Below, piece by piece: positions 43,762 to 54,100 of a DNA stretch of 64,000 bases (positions within the stretch are counted from its first letter, which is position 1; the number at the start of each line of letters is the position of its first letter). Below the pieces are notes generated by a model. It was not told where the DNA came from and did no database searches. It saw only the letters and a list, made by a program, of their open reading frames with translations. The stretch lies in NCBI RefSeq assembly GCF_045689235.1, contig NZ_CP136864.1, forward strand, positions 1,240,001 to 1,304,000, read 5' to 3'. The DNA comes from Congregibacter variabilis (GTDB lineage: Bacteria > Pseudomonadota > Gammaproteobacteria > Pseudomonadales > Halieaceae). Both the position numbers and the translations under genes were made by a program.

Positions 43762-44388
43762 ATGCCTAAGCTAATGGTAAATGCGCTGTCACGCGCGCGG
43801 CGTCAAAACGCTCAAAACCGCAAGGGTCGGCAGTTACTGCGCAGTGGCACTGCCTTGCTACTGGGGGTCCTGCTCGCAGTCAACCTACATGCGCAGCCTT
43901 CAGCAAGTACCAGCGAAGTACTGAGCCCCGAGGCCAAACTGCAGGCACTGGGTATTGTGCTACCTGAAGCGCCCAGCCCCGTGGCCAATTACGTCAATGG
44001 TGTACAAACAGGAAATCTCATTTTTCTTGCCGGAAAAGGACCCAAGCGCGCCGATGGAAGCGAAGTGTCCGGCAAACTCGGCAAGGATCTCGATATTGAG
44101 CAAGGCTATGAAGCGGCAAGACTCACGGCAATCAATCAAATGGCAGTTCTCAAAGCCATGCTGGGAGATCTCGGTCGCGTAAAACGAGTGGTCAAAGTCC
44201 TGGGAATGGTAAATTCAGATCCCGACTTTATTGAGCAGCCTGCTGTAATAAACGGGTTTTCTGATCTCATCGTCGAGGTATTTGGGGAGCGTGGACGGCA
44301 CGCCCGGGCAGCGGTGGGCATGGCGTCGCTGCCCCGAGGCCAGGCTGTAGAGATTGAAATGATCGTTGAGGTAGAGGACGCTCCCTAA
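43762..44388 (+). CDS. RidA/YjgF-family protein with signal peptide
   Basis: 208 residues. An N-terminal charged lead and hydrophobic segment ending at LHAQ (about residue 45) mark export, rare in a family that normally removes cytosolic enamines. RidA-fold blocks: YVNGVQTGNLIFLAGKGP near 78, QMAVLKAMLGDLGRVKRVVK near 132, and RHARAAVGMASLPRGQAVEIE near 180, including the conserved Arg-rich active site R and end E. It follows the RND permease by 15 bases and probably shares its transcript. Function in the periplasm unknown. Confidence 0.85.
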   Translation: MPKLMVNALSRARRQNAQNRKGRQLLRSGTALLLGVLLAVNLHAQPSASTSEVLSPEAKLQALGIVLPEAPSPVANYVNGVQTGNLIFLAGKGPKRADGSEVSGKLGKDLDIEQGYEAARLTAINQMAVLKAMLGDLGRVKRVVKVLGMVNSDPDFIEQPAVINGFSDLIVEVFGERGRHARAAVGMASLPRGQAVEIEMIVEVEDAP

Positions 44389-44403
44389 GTAGCGTCCGTC
44401 CCA

Positions 44404-44430
44404 GCCACCGCGTGGCCCTGACACTTCAGG
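44404..44430. terminator. Two adjacent hairpins between convergent genes
   Basis: GCCAC-cgc-GTGGC (44404-44416) is followed directly by CCTGA-cact-TCAGG (44417-44430). They fill the 37-base gap between RidA and the dienelactone hydrolase, the second overlapping the latter's stop. No T-run on either side, so intrinsic termination is uncertain. Confidence 0.3.
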
Positions 44431-45307
44431 TAAGCTGTTCCTGAAAAAAGCTCACCATGCGATTCCAGGCTAACTTTGCAGCCTCAGCGTCATAACGCGG
44501 CGTAGAGTAATTGTGAAAGCCGTGGCGCGTACCGGGGTACACATGCATTTCATATGTGACACCATTCGCGGCGAGCGCTGCCTCATAGTCTGGCCGCATA
44601 GCGTTCACTCGTTCATCAACTTCGGCATAATGAACCTGCACCGCGGCCTTGATGTTCCCGACCTTATCTGAATCAGCTGCCGCACCATAAAACGGTGCCG
44701 CTGCCTGCAAATCACTGCCAAGCTCAGTCGCCAGGAAGTTGGTCGTGCCGCCACCCCAACAAAAACCGGTAGCAGCGAGCTTGCCTGTAGAAAGCGTGTG
44801 AGATTTCACAAAGCGTGCGCTGTTGACCATGTCCTGACGCAGTTTGGATTGATCCAGCGTCCGCTGCATCGCACGTCCATCGTCATCATTTCCGGGATAA
44901 CCGCCTATGGGTGACAGGCCATCAGGAGCCAGGGCCAAAAATCCTGCTACCGCGAAGCGTCGAGCCACGTCCTGTATGTATGGGTTAAGTCCTCGATTTT
45001 CGTGCATGACGAGCACAGCAGGAAACGGGCCTTCGCCCTGAGGCTGTACAAGATAGCCCCGCATACGACCGGAACTACCACCGAGAGAGTCGTAATCGAC
45101 CCAAGTAGCCTTAATACGCTCATCGGTAAAAAGTACTTCCTGTGCCTGGGCGTAGTTGGGAATCAGCGCCTTGGCCATGCTCAGCGCTGAGGCCCCGGCA
45201 ATGGTCAATGCCGCAGCGCGTTCAAAAAACTGTCTCCGATTCATACCGCCGTGGCAGTACTCGTCGTAAAGATCAAATACCTGATCATCGATTTCTTGTT
45301 GCTTCAT
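44426..45307 (-). CDS. Dienelactone hydrolase-family exported protein
   Basis: 293 residues from ATG 45307. The N-terminal lead carries MNRRQFFERAAALTIAG, a twin-arginine-like signal following a helical stretch of about 20 residues (EIDDQVFDLYDEYCHG), the typical N-terminus of this subfamily. Nucleophile Cys183 in TGFCWGG, Asp in YAEVDERVN, and His in YPGTRHGFH make the alpha/beta-hydrolase triad. Likely acts on lactones or esters outside the cytoplasm. 77 bases before RND set 3 genes end. Confidence 0.85.
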   Translation of the reverse strand: MKQQEIDDQVFDLYDEYCHGGMNRRQFFERAAALTIAGASALSMAKALIPNYAQAQEVLFTDERIKATWVDYDSLGGSSGRMRGYLVQPQGEGPFPAVLVMHENRGLNPYIQDVARRFAVAGFLALAPDGLSPIGGYPGNDDDGRAMQRTLDQSKLRQDMVNSARFVKSHTLSTGKLAATGFCWGGGTTNFLATELGSDLQAAAPFYGAAADSDKVGNIKAAVQVHYAEVDERVNAMRPDYEAALAANGVTYEMHVYPGTRHGFHNYSTPRYDAEAAKLAWNRMVSFFQEQLT

Positions 45308-45384
45308 GAGACTTTGGGCTCCTTGTCCTTCAACGCAGATACCCATAATCCCATATTCACGAATGATCCGCAGCGATCACTCAA

Positions 45385-46764
45385 TCAACGCGCCACAAGT
45401 GCTTCCGGGGTATCGAGGATATCTGAAGAATCAAGCACAGATTCATCTGCACCTAACACCTTTACCCGTGCACCCGATCCCGCGCGACTCAGAGATGAAA
45501 CCACCAGAAGCTCGCCTTCCCCGAGGCTGTCTGCACGGATGAGAAGACTCATATTGCCCTGGGCATCCTCACGAATACCCACTCGCTCCACATCCACGGA
45601 CTTGAGCATATCGTTCTCGACGGTATAGACCAGGCGGTCGGCGTAAACGCTCTGCAGTGGAACCTCAATGAGATTCGCCTGTTGCGGAAGCGTAATTCTC
45701 ACATCTACCGCCCGCCCCAGTGCCAGCTCGCTGTCCAGTGGTGAAGCAAACAAAACATCGGTCCCCGCGCGACCACTTCTGACTTGAGACCCAATATCGA
45801 GCAAGTCCAGGTTCACCCACTCATCCCCTACCCTCGCTGCGGCAAGGATGGATTGACCATTGCTGATTGCTGCGTGCAAGGCATTGGCATCGTGCTCCGG
45901 AAGAGACACTCTAACCTGCTGAGAATCCGCATTAAACAGCGACATGACTGTCTGACCTGCATCGATACGCGCTCCAATAGCCGCATCAATCTGAATCACC
46001 GTGCCATCAAAGGGCGCCAGCAGTGAAAGGCGCTCGAGATTCAACATACTCTCCTGCAAATCCGTTTCAGCGCGAATGACCCGGGCGTCAGCCGAGGCTC
46101 TGTGTGACTCATGGCTGGCAAGAAGCATTTCCTGTTGATTGAGCTGCATCTCCATTTCGAGTCGCTGCTGTTCCAGAGCGTCATAGTCAGTGGCCGAAAT
46201 CTGGCCTTTACTGAAAAGCGTTTGGAAACGCTCCTGCTTCTTGACGGTGAGTTCGAAGAGCCGCCGCTGGTGCTCAGCATTCTTTGACTCCGCAATCTGT
46301 TGTGCGCGCATTCTCTCGTATTCTCCCCGCGCCTCGGTCAGTGCTGCCTCGAAGCGTCGAACAGATAACTGCGCGTCTCGATCATCCAAGCGCAGTAAAA
46401 GATCCCCTGCGGATACTTTTTGTCCTTCGCGAACATTCACTTCGGTCACATAGGCCAAGGTGGCAGCGCGCAATGCCGTAGTATTCGGATTCTCAACCCG
46501 ACCAAACACATGAATCTCTGGCGACAGCGAACGATGCTGCGCGGGTCTTGCAACCACGGGAATAGCTTCTGGCGTTGCATCCACTTCGATGTCATTACTG
46601 CTAAAGGCACTCAGTCCAAAAATTGCCACCACCAGCCCCCCGATGATCGACAAGCTGATTCGAGCAGATGAGGACAGAGCGCGAATGTAGCGACCCGGCA
46701 GGCTGTTTCGCAGCCAACTTCCGATAAGTCGCGCAGGCGTCAACACAATAGAGAGTAGTTTCAT
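45385..46764 (-). CDS. RND efflux periplasmic adaptor, set 3
   Basis: 459 residues, with an N-terminal membrane segment (about 32-52) and a longer coiled-coil hairpin than set 1. Barrel-sandwich segments are ALRAATLAYVTEVNVREGQKV near 102 and RLSLLAPFDGTVIQIDAAIG near 237. Its ATG overlaps the permease stop by four bases (ATGA), so here the permease gene comes first, the reverse of sets 1 and 2. Confidence 0.9.
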   Translation of the reverse strand: MKLLSIVLTPARLIGSWLRNSLPGRYIRALSSSARISLSIIGGLVVAIFGLSAFSSNDIEVDATPEAIPVVARPAQHRSLSPEIHVFGRVENPNTTALRAATLAYVTEVNVREGQKVSAGDLLLRLDDRDAQLSVRRFEAALTEARGEYERMRAQQIAESKNAEHQRRLFELTVKKQERFQTLFSKGQISATDYDALEQQRLEMEMQLNQQEMLLASHESHRASADARVIRAETDLQESMLNLERLSLLAPFDGTVIQIDAAIGARIDAGQTVMSLFNADSQQVRVSLPEHDANALHAAISNGQSILAAARVGDEWVNLDLLDIGSQVRSGRAGTDVLFASPLDSELALGRAVDVRITLPQQANLIEVPLQSVYADRLVYTVENDMLKSVDVERVGIREDAQGNMSLLIRADSLGEGELLVVSSLSRAGSGARVKVLGADESVLDSSDILDTPEALVAR

Positions 46765-49700
46765 GAGCTTGGTGCTCCAAGAGCAGGATTTTGTAGGGTA
46801 TTTGCGCGGCTTTGTAAGCGCCGCCAGCTTAATTCACAGGTATTCAAAGCGGATAAGATTGCGGGTATGACCAGCAATATAAGACCGGTGCCATAGAGCA
46901 TGCCAAAACAAATCACTGTAGCGAGGGGAATAAAAGCAGCGCCCATCAAGGATGACTCAAGCATCATCGGAACAAGGCCAAGCCCGGTAGTCAGCGAAGT
47001 GAGTAGCACCGGTCGCAAACGCTGTCGAACTGCTTCGATGATTGCCTCGTCCGCGCCCATACCAGCTTGGCGGTGATCCCGATAGGCAGTAACCAGTATG
47101 ATTGAGTCATTCACGATGACCCCGGTGAGCGTAAAAATCCCCAGAAAAGCCAGCGGCGTAATGTTAAAGCCCATACCCCAAAGGCCCAGCAACGCACCGG
47201 TGAGGCCAAAGGGAATGGCAAACATAATAGCCAGAGGCCAGCTCAATGAGTGCAGGGTCCAGGCCAAGATAATGTAGATAAGTGCCAACGTGATCAAAAA
47301 CCCGATGAACATTTCGCGAAGAAGCTCACTCTGCTCATTGGCCCCAAACCCTTTTCCTGGACTTACTCCCCACTTGCTGGCAATCGCCGGCATCAGCTCT
47401 GCTTCCAATTCATTGATAACTGCATCAGCCGTGGTAATCGTCTTGTCCGGGTACGCGCGTACCGCAACCGTTTGCACGCCATTAACGTGATTAATCTTGT
47501 CGATACCGCGACGGCTTTCGATGATGGCCACGGTAGACAGGGGCAGTATTTCTCCACTGGCTGTGATCACAGGCAAGCGTGCAAGGCTGGTGAGGCGGTG
47601 ACGGTCCTCACTGGGCAGAGACACTCGCACCTCAAGTTCTGCATCTTCCTCGGTAAACAATTGAATGCGCTCACCCTCAAATGCTGTGCGAACCTGACGA
47701 CCGACTTCGGTGGCGGACAGACCCAGTGCTCTACCCTCGGGAGTCAATCTAAATACCCATTGATCCCGCCCGTAAGGAAGATCGTCATGCACATTATTGA
47801 CTCCAGGCATCGTGCGCATTACCGCTGCCAACTCGCCTGCTGCGCCTTTTAGAGCGGCTGTATCAGCACCGCTAAAAGTGAGCTCAATCTCCGGCCAGGG
47901 CTGATCACCCTGCTCTATCTGTAATTGCTCAACGATCGCCGAGTCAGGGATAGATGTCTGCCAGTGATCCAAAAATTTGGCCAAGCTCACGTCGCGAGAC
48001 TCCGGCGACGTCAGCTCCACAAACACACTGGCAAACTCCGGACCTTCACGACGATCGCGGCTGATAGTGGCTCCATTGATCTGGACCCAGCGGGCTACAA
48101 TATTGCCACCTCCGAAGTGCTCGTCAGTGGATTGCACATAGTCCTCCAGTGTCTGCAGATAAGCATGGCGCTGCGCTTCATCAGCGTCCGCCGTAAACTG
48201 AATATTCGCCTCGGCAAATTCAAAAGTAATATTCATATTCAGATCAAACTTAACAAGGCTCATCGCCACAAGGCTCACCGCAAAAAGAAAACCGCTGCCG
48301 GCGGCGGTAATGGCTACGCGTCTATGAGCCAGACACCAGCGGAGTAAGGGAAGGACGCGCTTTTCGCGAAAGCGATCAAAGTGCACATCAAAAGCCTTAC
48401 GCAGGGCAGGTGTGGGCTTTTTATTTTCCGCCATGCGGCGGAAAGAGTGTTTGAGATGGCCCGGCATAATCAAAAAACACTCGACCAGCGAAGCCAGTAT
48501 CACGCACAGCATTAGAATGGGAATTTCGCGAATCTCGTCGCTATCCACAATGACCAACGGTAGAAAAGCAGCCATGGTGGTCAGACTGGAAGCGACAATC
48601 GGCAGGAACATTCGTTGCGCGCCAACCACGGCCGCTTCCTCTGGCGGCAGGCCGTTCTCGAACTGCCAAAGGGAGTGCTCTCCCACCACGATGGCGTCAT
48701 CGACCACGATCCCCAGAGCCATCACCAGCCCAATCATCGATAGAAAGTTGAGCGTGCCGCCAAATGCGTAAAAGAGCAGCAAAGCACCGGCAAAGGACAC
48801 GGGAATGCCCAGGGCGACCCAACCGGCGACGCGAAGATTAAGAAACAAGAACAACATTGCGAGTACCAGACACAGGCCGGACACGCCGTTACGCAACACC
48901 AGTCCCATCGTGTCGGCGGCAAAGCGCCATGCTTCGATGAAGACCTTGGTCTCTACGCCCCGGGCCAGTAGCGATTCCTCTTGCTGGGCACGCCAGGTTT
49001 TAATGACTTGGGCAGCATCAAAGGTATCCGTGCCATCGCCCCGGCGTACGCGAAGCTCAATGGCCGGCTTGCCGTCGATAAGCGAATACCGCTGATTCTC
49101 GATAGCGCGTCGCTCAACGTGCGCTATATCGCCCAGCTGCGCAAGCTGATCACCGGCAATGGAGGCTATCGGCAACTCTTCAAAGCCCCTAACGCTGCGC
49201 TGCTGATCCATAGAGCGAATCTGGCGTCGGCCCTGCCCCGTTCCAATAGTGCCCGCAGGGGTATCGTTGCTCAGTCTGGCAATAGACTGCGCAACATCCA
49301 CAATACTGGCGTTCATTTCGACGAGGGTGAGCCCATCAATTTCTATGGCGATTTCTTCCCGGGGCAGTCCCCGGATCTCCACCACGTCGGCCCCCAGCGC
49401 ACGCAGTTGACGCTCGGCTTCATGGGCCATGGGGGCAAGCTCAGTGAAGTCATCCGGCCCGGTGAGAAAGACAGCGGCGACCGTTTCGTACCAACGGTCG
49501 ATGGCAACCTTTGGCGGCTCCAGGTTCGAAGGAAGATCACGCACCAAGGCGATGCGCTGCTTGATGGTGTCTACGGCATTGTTGATGTCTGTGTTTCGAT
49601 CGAAACGGAGCTGTACCCAGGCAAAGCCATTGCGCGTCCAGGAATTTAGACGCTCAACGCCTTGCAAGCCGCGAAGCTGATGCTCTACCGGATTCGTCAC

Positions 49701-49901
49701 CAGCTTTTCCATGTCTTCTGCAGAAGCACCGGGCCACTGCAATTCAACTTCAGCGACGTTCCAGCTTTGATCCGGATTCATCTGGACCTTTATCTTCACG
49801 GCCCCCCAGACGCCGGCCATTAGCATCATGACCATAAGAAGGTTCGCCGCCAGACGATGGCGTGCAAAAATATCGATCCAAGCTGATTTCGCGGTTTGCA
49901 C
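46761..49901 (-). CDS. RND efflux permease, set 3
   Basis: 1046 residues from GTG 49901. Asp401-Asp402 in GIVVDDAIVV are present; the segment-10 lysine is replaced (GVIVNDSIILV). Twelve membrane segments and two periplasmic regions as in HAE pumps. First gene of its operon, with the adaptor after it. The 187-base leader contains interleaved inverted repeats (49944-49976). BASS-type transporter gene lies upstream on the same strand. Confidence 0.93.
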   Translation of the reverse strand: MQTAKSAWIDIFARHRLAANLLMVMMLMAGVWGAVKIKVQMNPDQSWNVAEVELQWPGASAEDMEKLVTNPVEHQLRGLQGVERLNSWTRNGFAWVQLRFDRNTDINNAVDTIKQRIALVRDLPSNLEPPKVAIDRWYETVAAVFLTGPDDFTELAPMAHEAERQLRALGADVVEIRGLPREEIAIEIDGLTLVEMNASIVDVAQSIARLSNDTPAGTIGTGQGRRQIRSMDQQRSVRGFEELPIASIAGDQLAQLGDIAHVERRAIENQRYSLIDGKPAIELRVRRGDGTDTFDAAQVIKTWRAQQEESLLARGVETKVFIEAWRFAADTMGLVLRNGVSGLCLVLAMLFLFLNLRVAGWVALGIPVSFAGALLLFYAFGGTLNFLSMIGLVMALGIVVDDAIVVGEHSLWQFENGLPPEEAAVVGAQRMFLPIVASSLTTMAAFLPLVIVDSDEIREIPILMLCVILASLVECFLIMPGHLKHSFRRMAENKKPTPALRKAFDVHFDRFREKRVLPLLRWCLAHRRVAITAAGSGFLFAVSLVAMSLVKFDLNMNITFEFAEANIQFTADADEAQRHAYLQTLEDYVQSTDEHFGGGNIVARWVQINGATISRDRREGPEFASVFVELTSPESRDVSLAKFLDHWQTSIPDSAIVEQLQIEQGDQPWPEIELTFSGADTAALKGAAGELAAVMRTMPGVNNVHDDLPYGRDQWVFRLTPEGRALGLSATEVGRQVRTAFEGERIQLFTEEDAELEVRVSLPSEDRHRLTSLARLPVITASGEILPLSTVAIIESRRGIDKINHVNGVQTVAVRAYPDKTITTADAVINELEAELMPAIASKWGVSPGKGFGANEQSELLREMFIGFLITLALIYIILAWTLHSLSWPLAIMFAIPFGLTGALLGLWGMGFNITPLAFLGIFTLTGVIVNDSIILVTAYRDHRQAGMGADEAIIEAVRQRLRPVLLTSLTTGLGLVPMMLESSLMGAAFIPLATVICFGMLYGTGLILLVIPAILSALNTCELSWRRLQSRANTLQNPALGAPSS

Positions 49902-49943
49902 GGCTGCAGACTCACACTCATTAGTTTCCAGTGCGTGAAATCT

Positions 49944-49976
49944 ACTCCTGCAAAGCCCCGCTTAGGAGTCCTTTGC
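49944..49976. promoter_or_regulatory. Interleaved inverted repeats before RND set 3
   Basis: ACTCCT (49944-49949), GCAAAG (49950-49955), then AGGAGT (49964-49969) and CTTTGC (49971-49976). Arms alternate A-B-A'-B', so only one hairpin can form at a time without a knot. It lies 43 to 75 bases ahead of the permease GTG, in the leader of that gene. Could be a switch, a bipartite operator or chance. Confidence 0.35.
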
Positions 49977-50088
49977 GGTGGACTGCTGGATTTAGGCGAT
50001 TAACGCCCTGAGCACCAGCCTAGGCAGGTGATTTAGCCTTGTATCTTTTGTAGATTCGCCAGGTGCAGCGCCCAGCAGAGGAAGACAT

Positions 50089-50976
50089 TCAAACGTGCTT
50101 TGGTCTGCGCCAGACAATGAATGCTGCGGCCACAAGCATTTGCACACCGCCGTATACCAGCAAAGAAAACAACACGAAATCCCCCAGTGGATCCGCTTGA
50201 CCCACGACTGCCGGAAACAGCGACGCTTTTATCAGTACGCCTAAATTAATGTTGCGCACCACTACTTCCATGTCGATCGCCGTAGCGTCAACACTGGAAA
50301 GTCCTAACAGCTTACAAGCCAACATACTGGCAAACACAAGAGCCAACACAAAAACAAAAACCGCTGATAGGTTAAACAGGCCAAAAGCCTCGACATCCAG
50401 TCGGCCTGACATTGACGAGCCGACCACAATGGCCGCAATGCCCAGCAGCGAACTGCGCACGCACCACTGAGAAAAAGCCGTGGCCGACCGAGGAAAAACA
50501 CGTAGAAACAGCATGCCTGACACCAAAGGTAACAACAGCGTCAGTGCTATTTCCACCATGACCCGCTGGCGTGGCATCACAAAGTCCTCAGGCATGTATT
50601 CGGTGATAAGAACCCCGAGAATCAACGGCGTAGTGAGCAGACAAGCAAATGTAGTCAATGCCGTCATAGTGATCGAAAGAGGCGTGTTACCGCGGGCAAA
50701 ATGGGTAAAAATGTTCGAGGTAGTGCCTCCCGGTATAGCCGCGATCAGCGCAATACCCACCGCCACTCCACCAACCATCCCAAATCCCCAAATACACAGA
50801 TAAGCAATAAGCGGCACGAGCAGCAGTTGCACAGCTACGCCAATGCTTACGGCGCGGGGTTCCATGATTACGTCACGAAAGTGCCGGGGGGTCAGCGTCG
50901 CCCCCATACCGAGCATCGCCATCACGAGCTGAAAAACGGCCACCCAGTACTCGTACTTAAGGTAAAGCTCACCCAT
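50089..50976 (-). CDS. BASS-family (bile acid:Na+ symporter-like) transporter
   Basis: 295 residues with about nine membrane segments. BASS marks: GMGATLTPRHFRDV near 25, PGGTTSNIFTHFARGN near 86 (the sodium-site crossover), and the second repeat VVRNINLGVLIKASLF near 236. Likely imports an organic anion with sodium. GGGG precedes the ATG by five bases. It is divergent from the BNR-repeat protein over 128 bases. Confidence 0.85.
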   Translation of the reverse strand: MGELYLKYEYWVAVFQLVMAMLGMGATLTPRHFRDVIMEPRAVSIGVAVQLLLVPLIAYLCIWGFGMVGGVAVGIALIAAIPGGTTSNIFTHFARGNTPLSITMTALTTFACLLTTPLILGVLITEYMPEDFVMPRQRVMVEIALTLLLPLVSGMLFLRVFPRSATAFSQWCVRSSLLGIAAIVVGSSMSGRLDVEAFGLFNLSAVFVFVLALVFASMLACKLLGLSSVDATAIDMEVVVRNINLGVLIKASLFPAVVGQADPLGDFVLFSLLVYGGVQMLVAAAFIVWRRPKHV

Positions 50977-51104
50977 GGTGACCCCTAAGACATTGATTAT
51001 TTGAAAGCCTTGTCCAAAGGCCGTTGCCAGCAGACATCTTGTCGCACACGATAACAGTAGTGTTGTTGTAAGCTAGGCTCCTACAGCGTCAACTGGAGTG
51101 CCAC

Positions 51105-54100
51105 ATGCTTAACTGTACTTACAAACTATTCATTTCTGCGGCGTTCCTCGCGGCGTTAGTGACCACCAGCATCCTGACCACTTCGGCCAGCGCCACCGAG
51201 GGCGTTGACGCAACGCTCTATCAGACCTTGACGTACAGAAACATTGGTCCGTTCCGCGGCGGCAGAGTAACAACGGTAGCTGGTATCGAGAACGACCCTC
51301 TTACCTACTATTTTGGTGCCACCGGGGGCGGGGTCTGGAAGACCAGCAGCGCTGGGACTGCCTGGGAAAACGTATCAGATGGTTTTTTTAACACCTCAGG
51401 CATCGGCGCCATTGATGTTGCCGACAGCGATCCAAACATCATCTATGTGGGCACAGGCGAAGGCCCGGTCCGCGGAGTAAAGACCTCTCATGGTGACGGT
51501 GTTTACAAATCGACTGACGCGGGAAAGACCTGGACGCATATGGGTCTGGAGGCCACTCGCCACATCAGTCGCATTCATATTCATCCCAAAAACCCCGACG
51601 TGGTTTTTCTCGCAGCGCAGGGCAATCCCTGGGGCTCGAATGAGGAACGCGGGATCTATAAAACAGTAGACGGCGGACAAAACTGGAAGAAGATCCTCTT
51701 CGTCAACGAAGACTCCGGCTTTGCAGATATGAGCATGGACGCCGAGGACCCGAACTTCCTCATGGCTACCAGCTGGGATTTTCGTCGCAAACCCTGGGTG
51801 GTAAAAAGCGGCGGCCCGGGCAGTCGTATGTATAAAACCACAGACGGCGGTGAGTCCTGGACAGAGATCGATAAGGGCCTACCAAAACTGAAGGGCAAGA
51901 TGGGCATCGCCATATCCCCCGCTAATCAGAACATAGTTTACGCGGCCATAGAGGCCAAAGATGGCGAGGGCGGCGTTTATCGGTCGGATGACAGCGGCGA
52001 GAGCTTCAAGCAAGTCAGCGACGATCCAAACACCTGGGCCCGCGCCTGGTACTACATGCACATTACTGCAGACCCCAACGATGAGGACGAAGTCTGGGTA
52101 ATGAACGGCGTGCTCATAAAATCCATTGATGGCGGCAAGACCTTTGAACAGTACAAGGCCCCCCACGGTGATCATCATGCCATCTGGATTAATCCATCGG
52201 ACAGCGACATCCTCATAAATGGTAATGACGGTGGCGCCAACGTTTCCATGGATGGCGGACAGACCTGGTCTACACAGATGAATCAGCCCACGGGGCAATT
52301 TTATCGAGTCATCACCGACAACAATTTCCCCTATCGCGTCTATTCCGCACAACAGGACTCCAATGGCATCACCATTGCGAGTCAGAGCATGAGTGCCCGT
52401 GGCGGCGGTATCGGCACAAGCCACTGGTGGTCTATTGGCTCCGGCGAGAGCGCAACAATCGCCTTTAATAAAGACGATCCAAAGTATGTCTACACCACGT
52501 TCTTTGCCAGCATGCTCGGCGAATGGAATAGGGATACGCGACAGTACCGCAATGTTCGCCCCTATCCCGAGCGTGTCACCGGTGAAGAGCCTAGAAATCT
52601 TAAATACCGTGGAAACTGGAACGGCCCCGTGATCGTCTCTCCCCATAACCCCGATCGTATCTACTATGGATCGCAATACCTGATGAGCTCCGTCGATAGA
52701 GGCGTGACCTGGGAGATACTCAGCGAGGACCTGACACGCAACAACAAGGAGCAGCAGGGTCGCGGAGGCTACCCCATCTCAAACGAACAGATCACTGCCG
52801 AGAGTTACAACAATCTGTTTGTCATAGCTGAGAGTCCGGTGAGCGAAGGTGTCATCTGGACAGGATCAGACGATGGTTTGGTGCATCTGACCCGTGATGG
52901 AGGAAAAACCTGGAAGAATGTCACACCCACCGGACTCGCCGAGGGCATTATCAACGTCATCGATGCATCGCCCCACGAGGCGGGAACAGCGTATTTTGCG
53001 CGCGCCGGTTACAAGATGAACGACTTTAGTCCCAGCATTTACAAAACCAGCAACTATGGAAAATCCTGGAAGAAAATTGTCGATGGGATTCCTAACAACA
53101 CCTTTGCCAGGACAATCCGTGTTGATCCAAAACGCCCCGGTCTTCTTTACGCTGGAACAGAAAACGGGATTTTTGTGTCCTTTAACGATGGAAAACACTG
53201 GCAGAGCCTGCAACAGAATCTCCCACAGGTACCGATAACGGACTTGTATGTTCAACAGGACGATCTTGTAGTCTCTACCCAGGGACGGGCCCTTTGGATA
53301 CTCGATGATCTAACTCCCCTGCATGAGATTTTTGACGGGCTGTCTAATGGAGACTCGGTGCTCCTGCCCCCCCGCGATCCCGTGCGTATCATTGGCAACG
53401 GCTATCCAGACTCCGGCCCCGGAAAAAACCCGCCGCGCGGCCTCCAGGTGCATTACCTATTGAAGGAAGGGGTCGAGACAGCTATCCAATTCGACATAAT
53501 CAACAGTAAGGATGAGATTGTTTACAGTGACCGCTCGGACCTTGAGGGTACGATCTGTGGTCGCGGCCAAGCTGAGATACCACGTCCGGAAACCATCTCA
53601 TCAAACCTGGGCGATAACCTTTGGGTCTGGCGTTTGCAAATGGGCGAATTTGAGTGCCTTCCAGAAATTTACAGCGTATCGCGAAGTATGGACGCCTACA
53701 CCGCAGCCCCCGGGGAATACACCGTACGTATGACCATTGGCAACGATGTTCAGGAGCAAAGCTTTCGTCTGCGTGTTGATCCGCGCTTAGGTGGAGACAC
53801 CGCTGAAAATCTTCGCCAATACGCTGATATGGACGCTCTCTCGGCATCTCTTATGGCGGCGGCCGAGAATATGAGTCAGGGCGTCAAAGACCTGAGGTTG
53901 GTCAAGAAACAACTGGCATTGATCAATGAATTGGGGGCACCCACGGCCGTCACGGCGCAAGGGGAGCAGCTCGAAGCAAACATCGATGCCTGGATTGATC
54001 TTATTCTTCAGAAGGAGCTGAAGACATTCCAGCATGTGTATCAGCACGAGGGACGCCTGCTCATGAAGATCAAGGATCTTCTTGCACGCATGCACGCCTC

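Noticed and set aside
47250..47852. 200-codon open frame antisense to RND permease 3
   Set aside because: Same reason; His/Cys-rich composition comes from reading the pump backwards.
48981..49649. 222-codon open frame antisense to RND permease 3
   Set aside because: Shadow of a well-conserved membrane pump gene; no motif.
51879..52676. 265-codon open frame antisense to the BNR/Asp-box protein
   Set aside because: Opposite strand has Asp-box motifs in every repeat; this frame shows no domain or ribosome site and is a by-product of codon bias.
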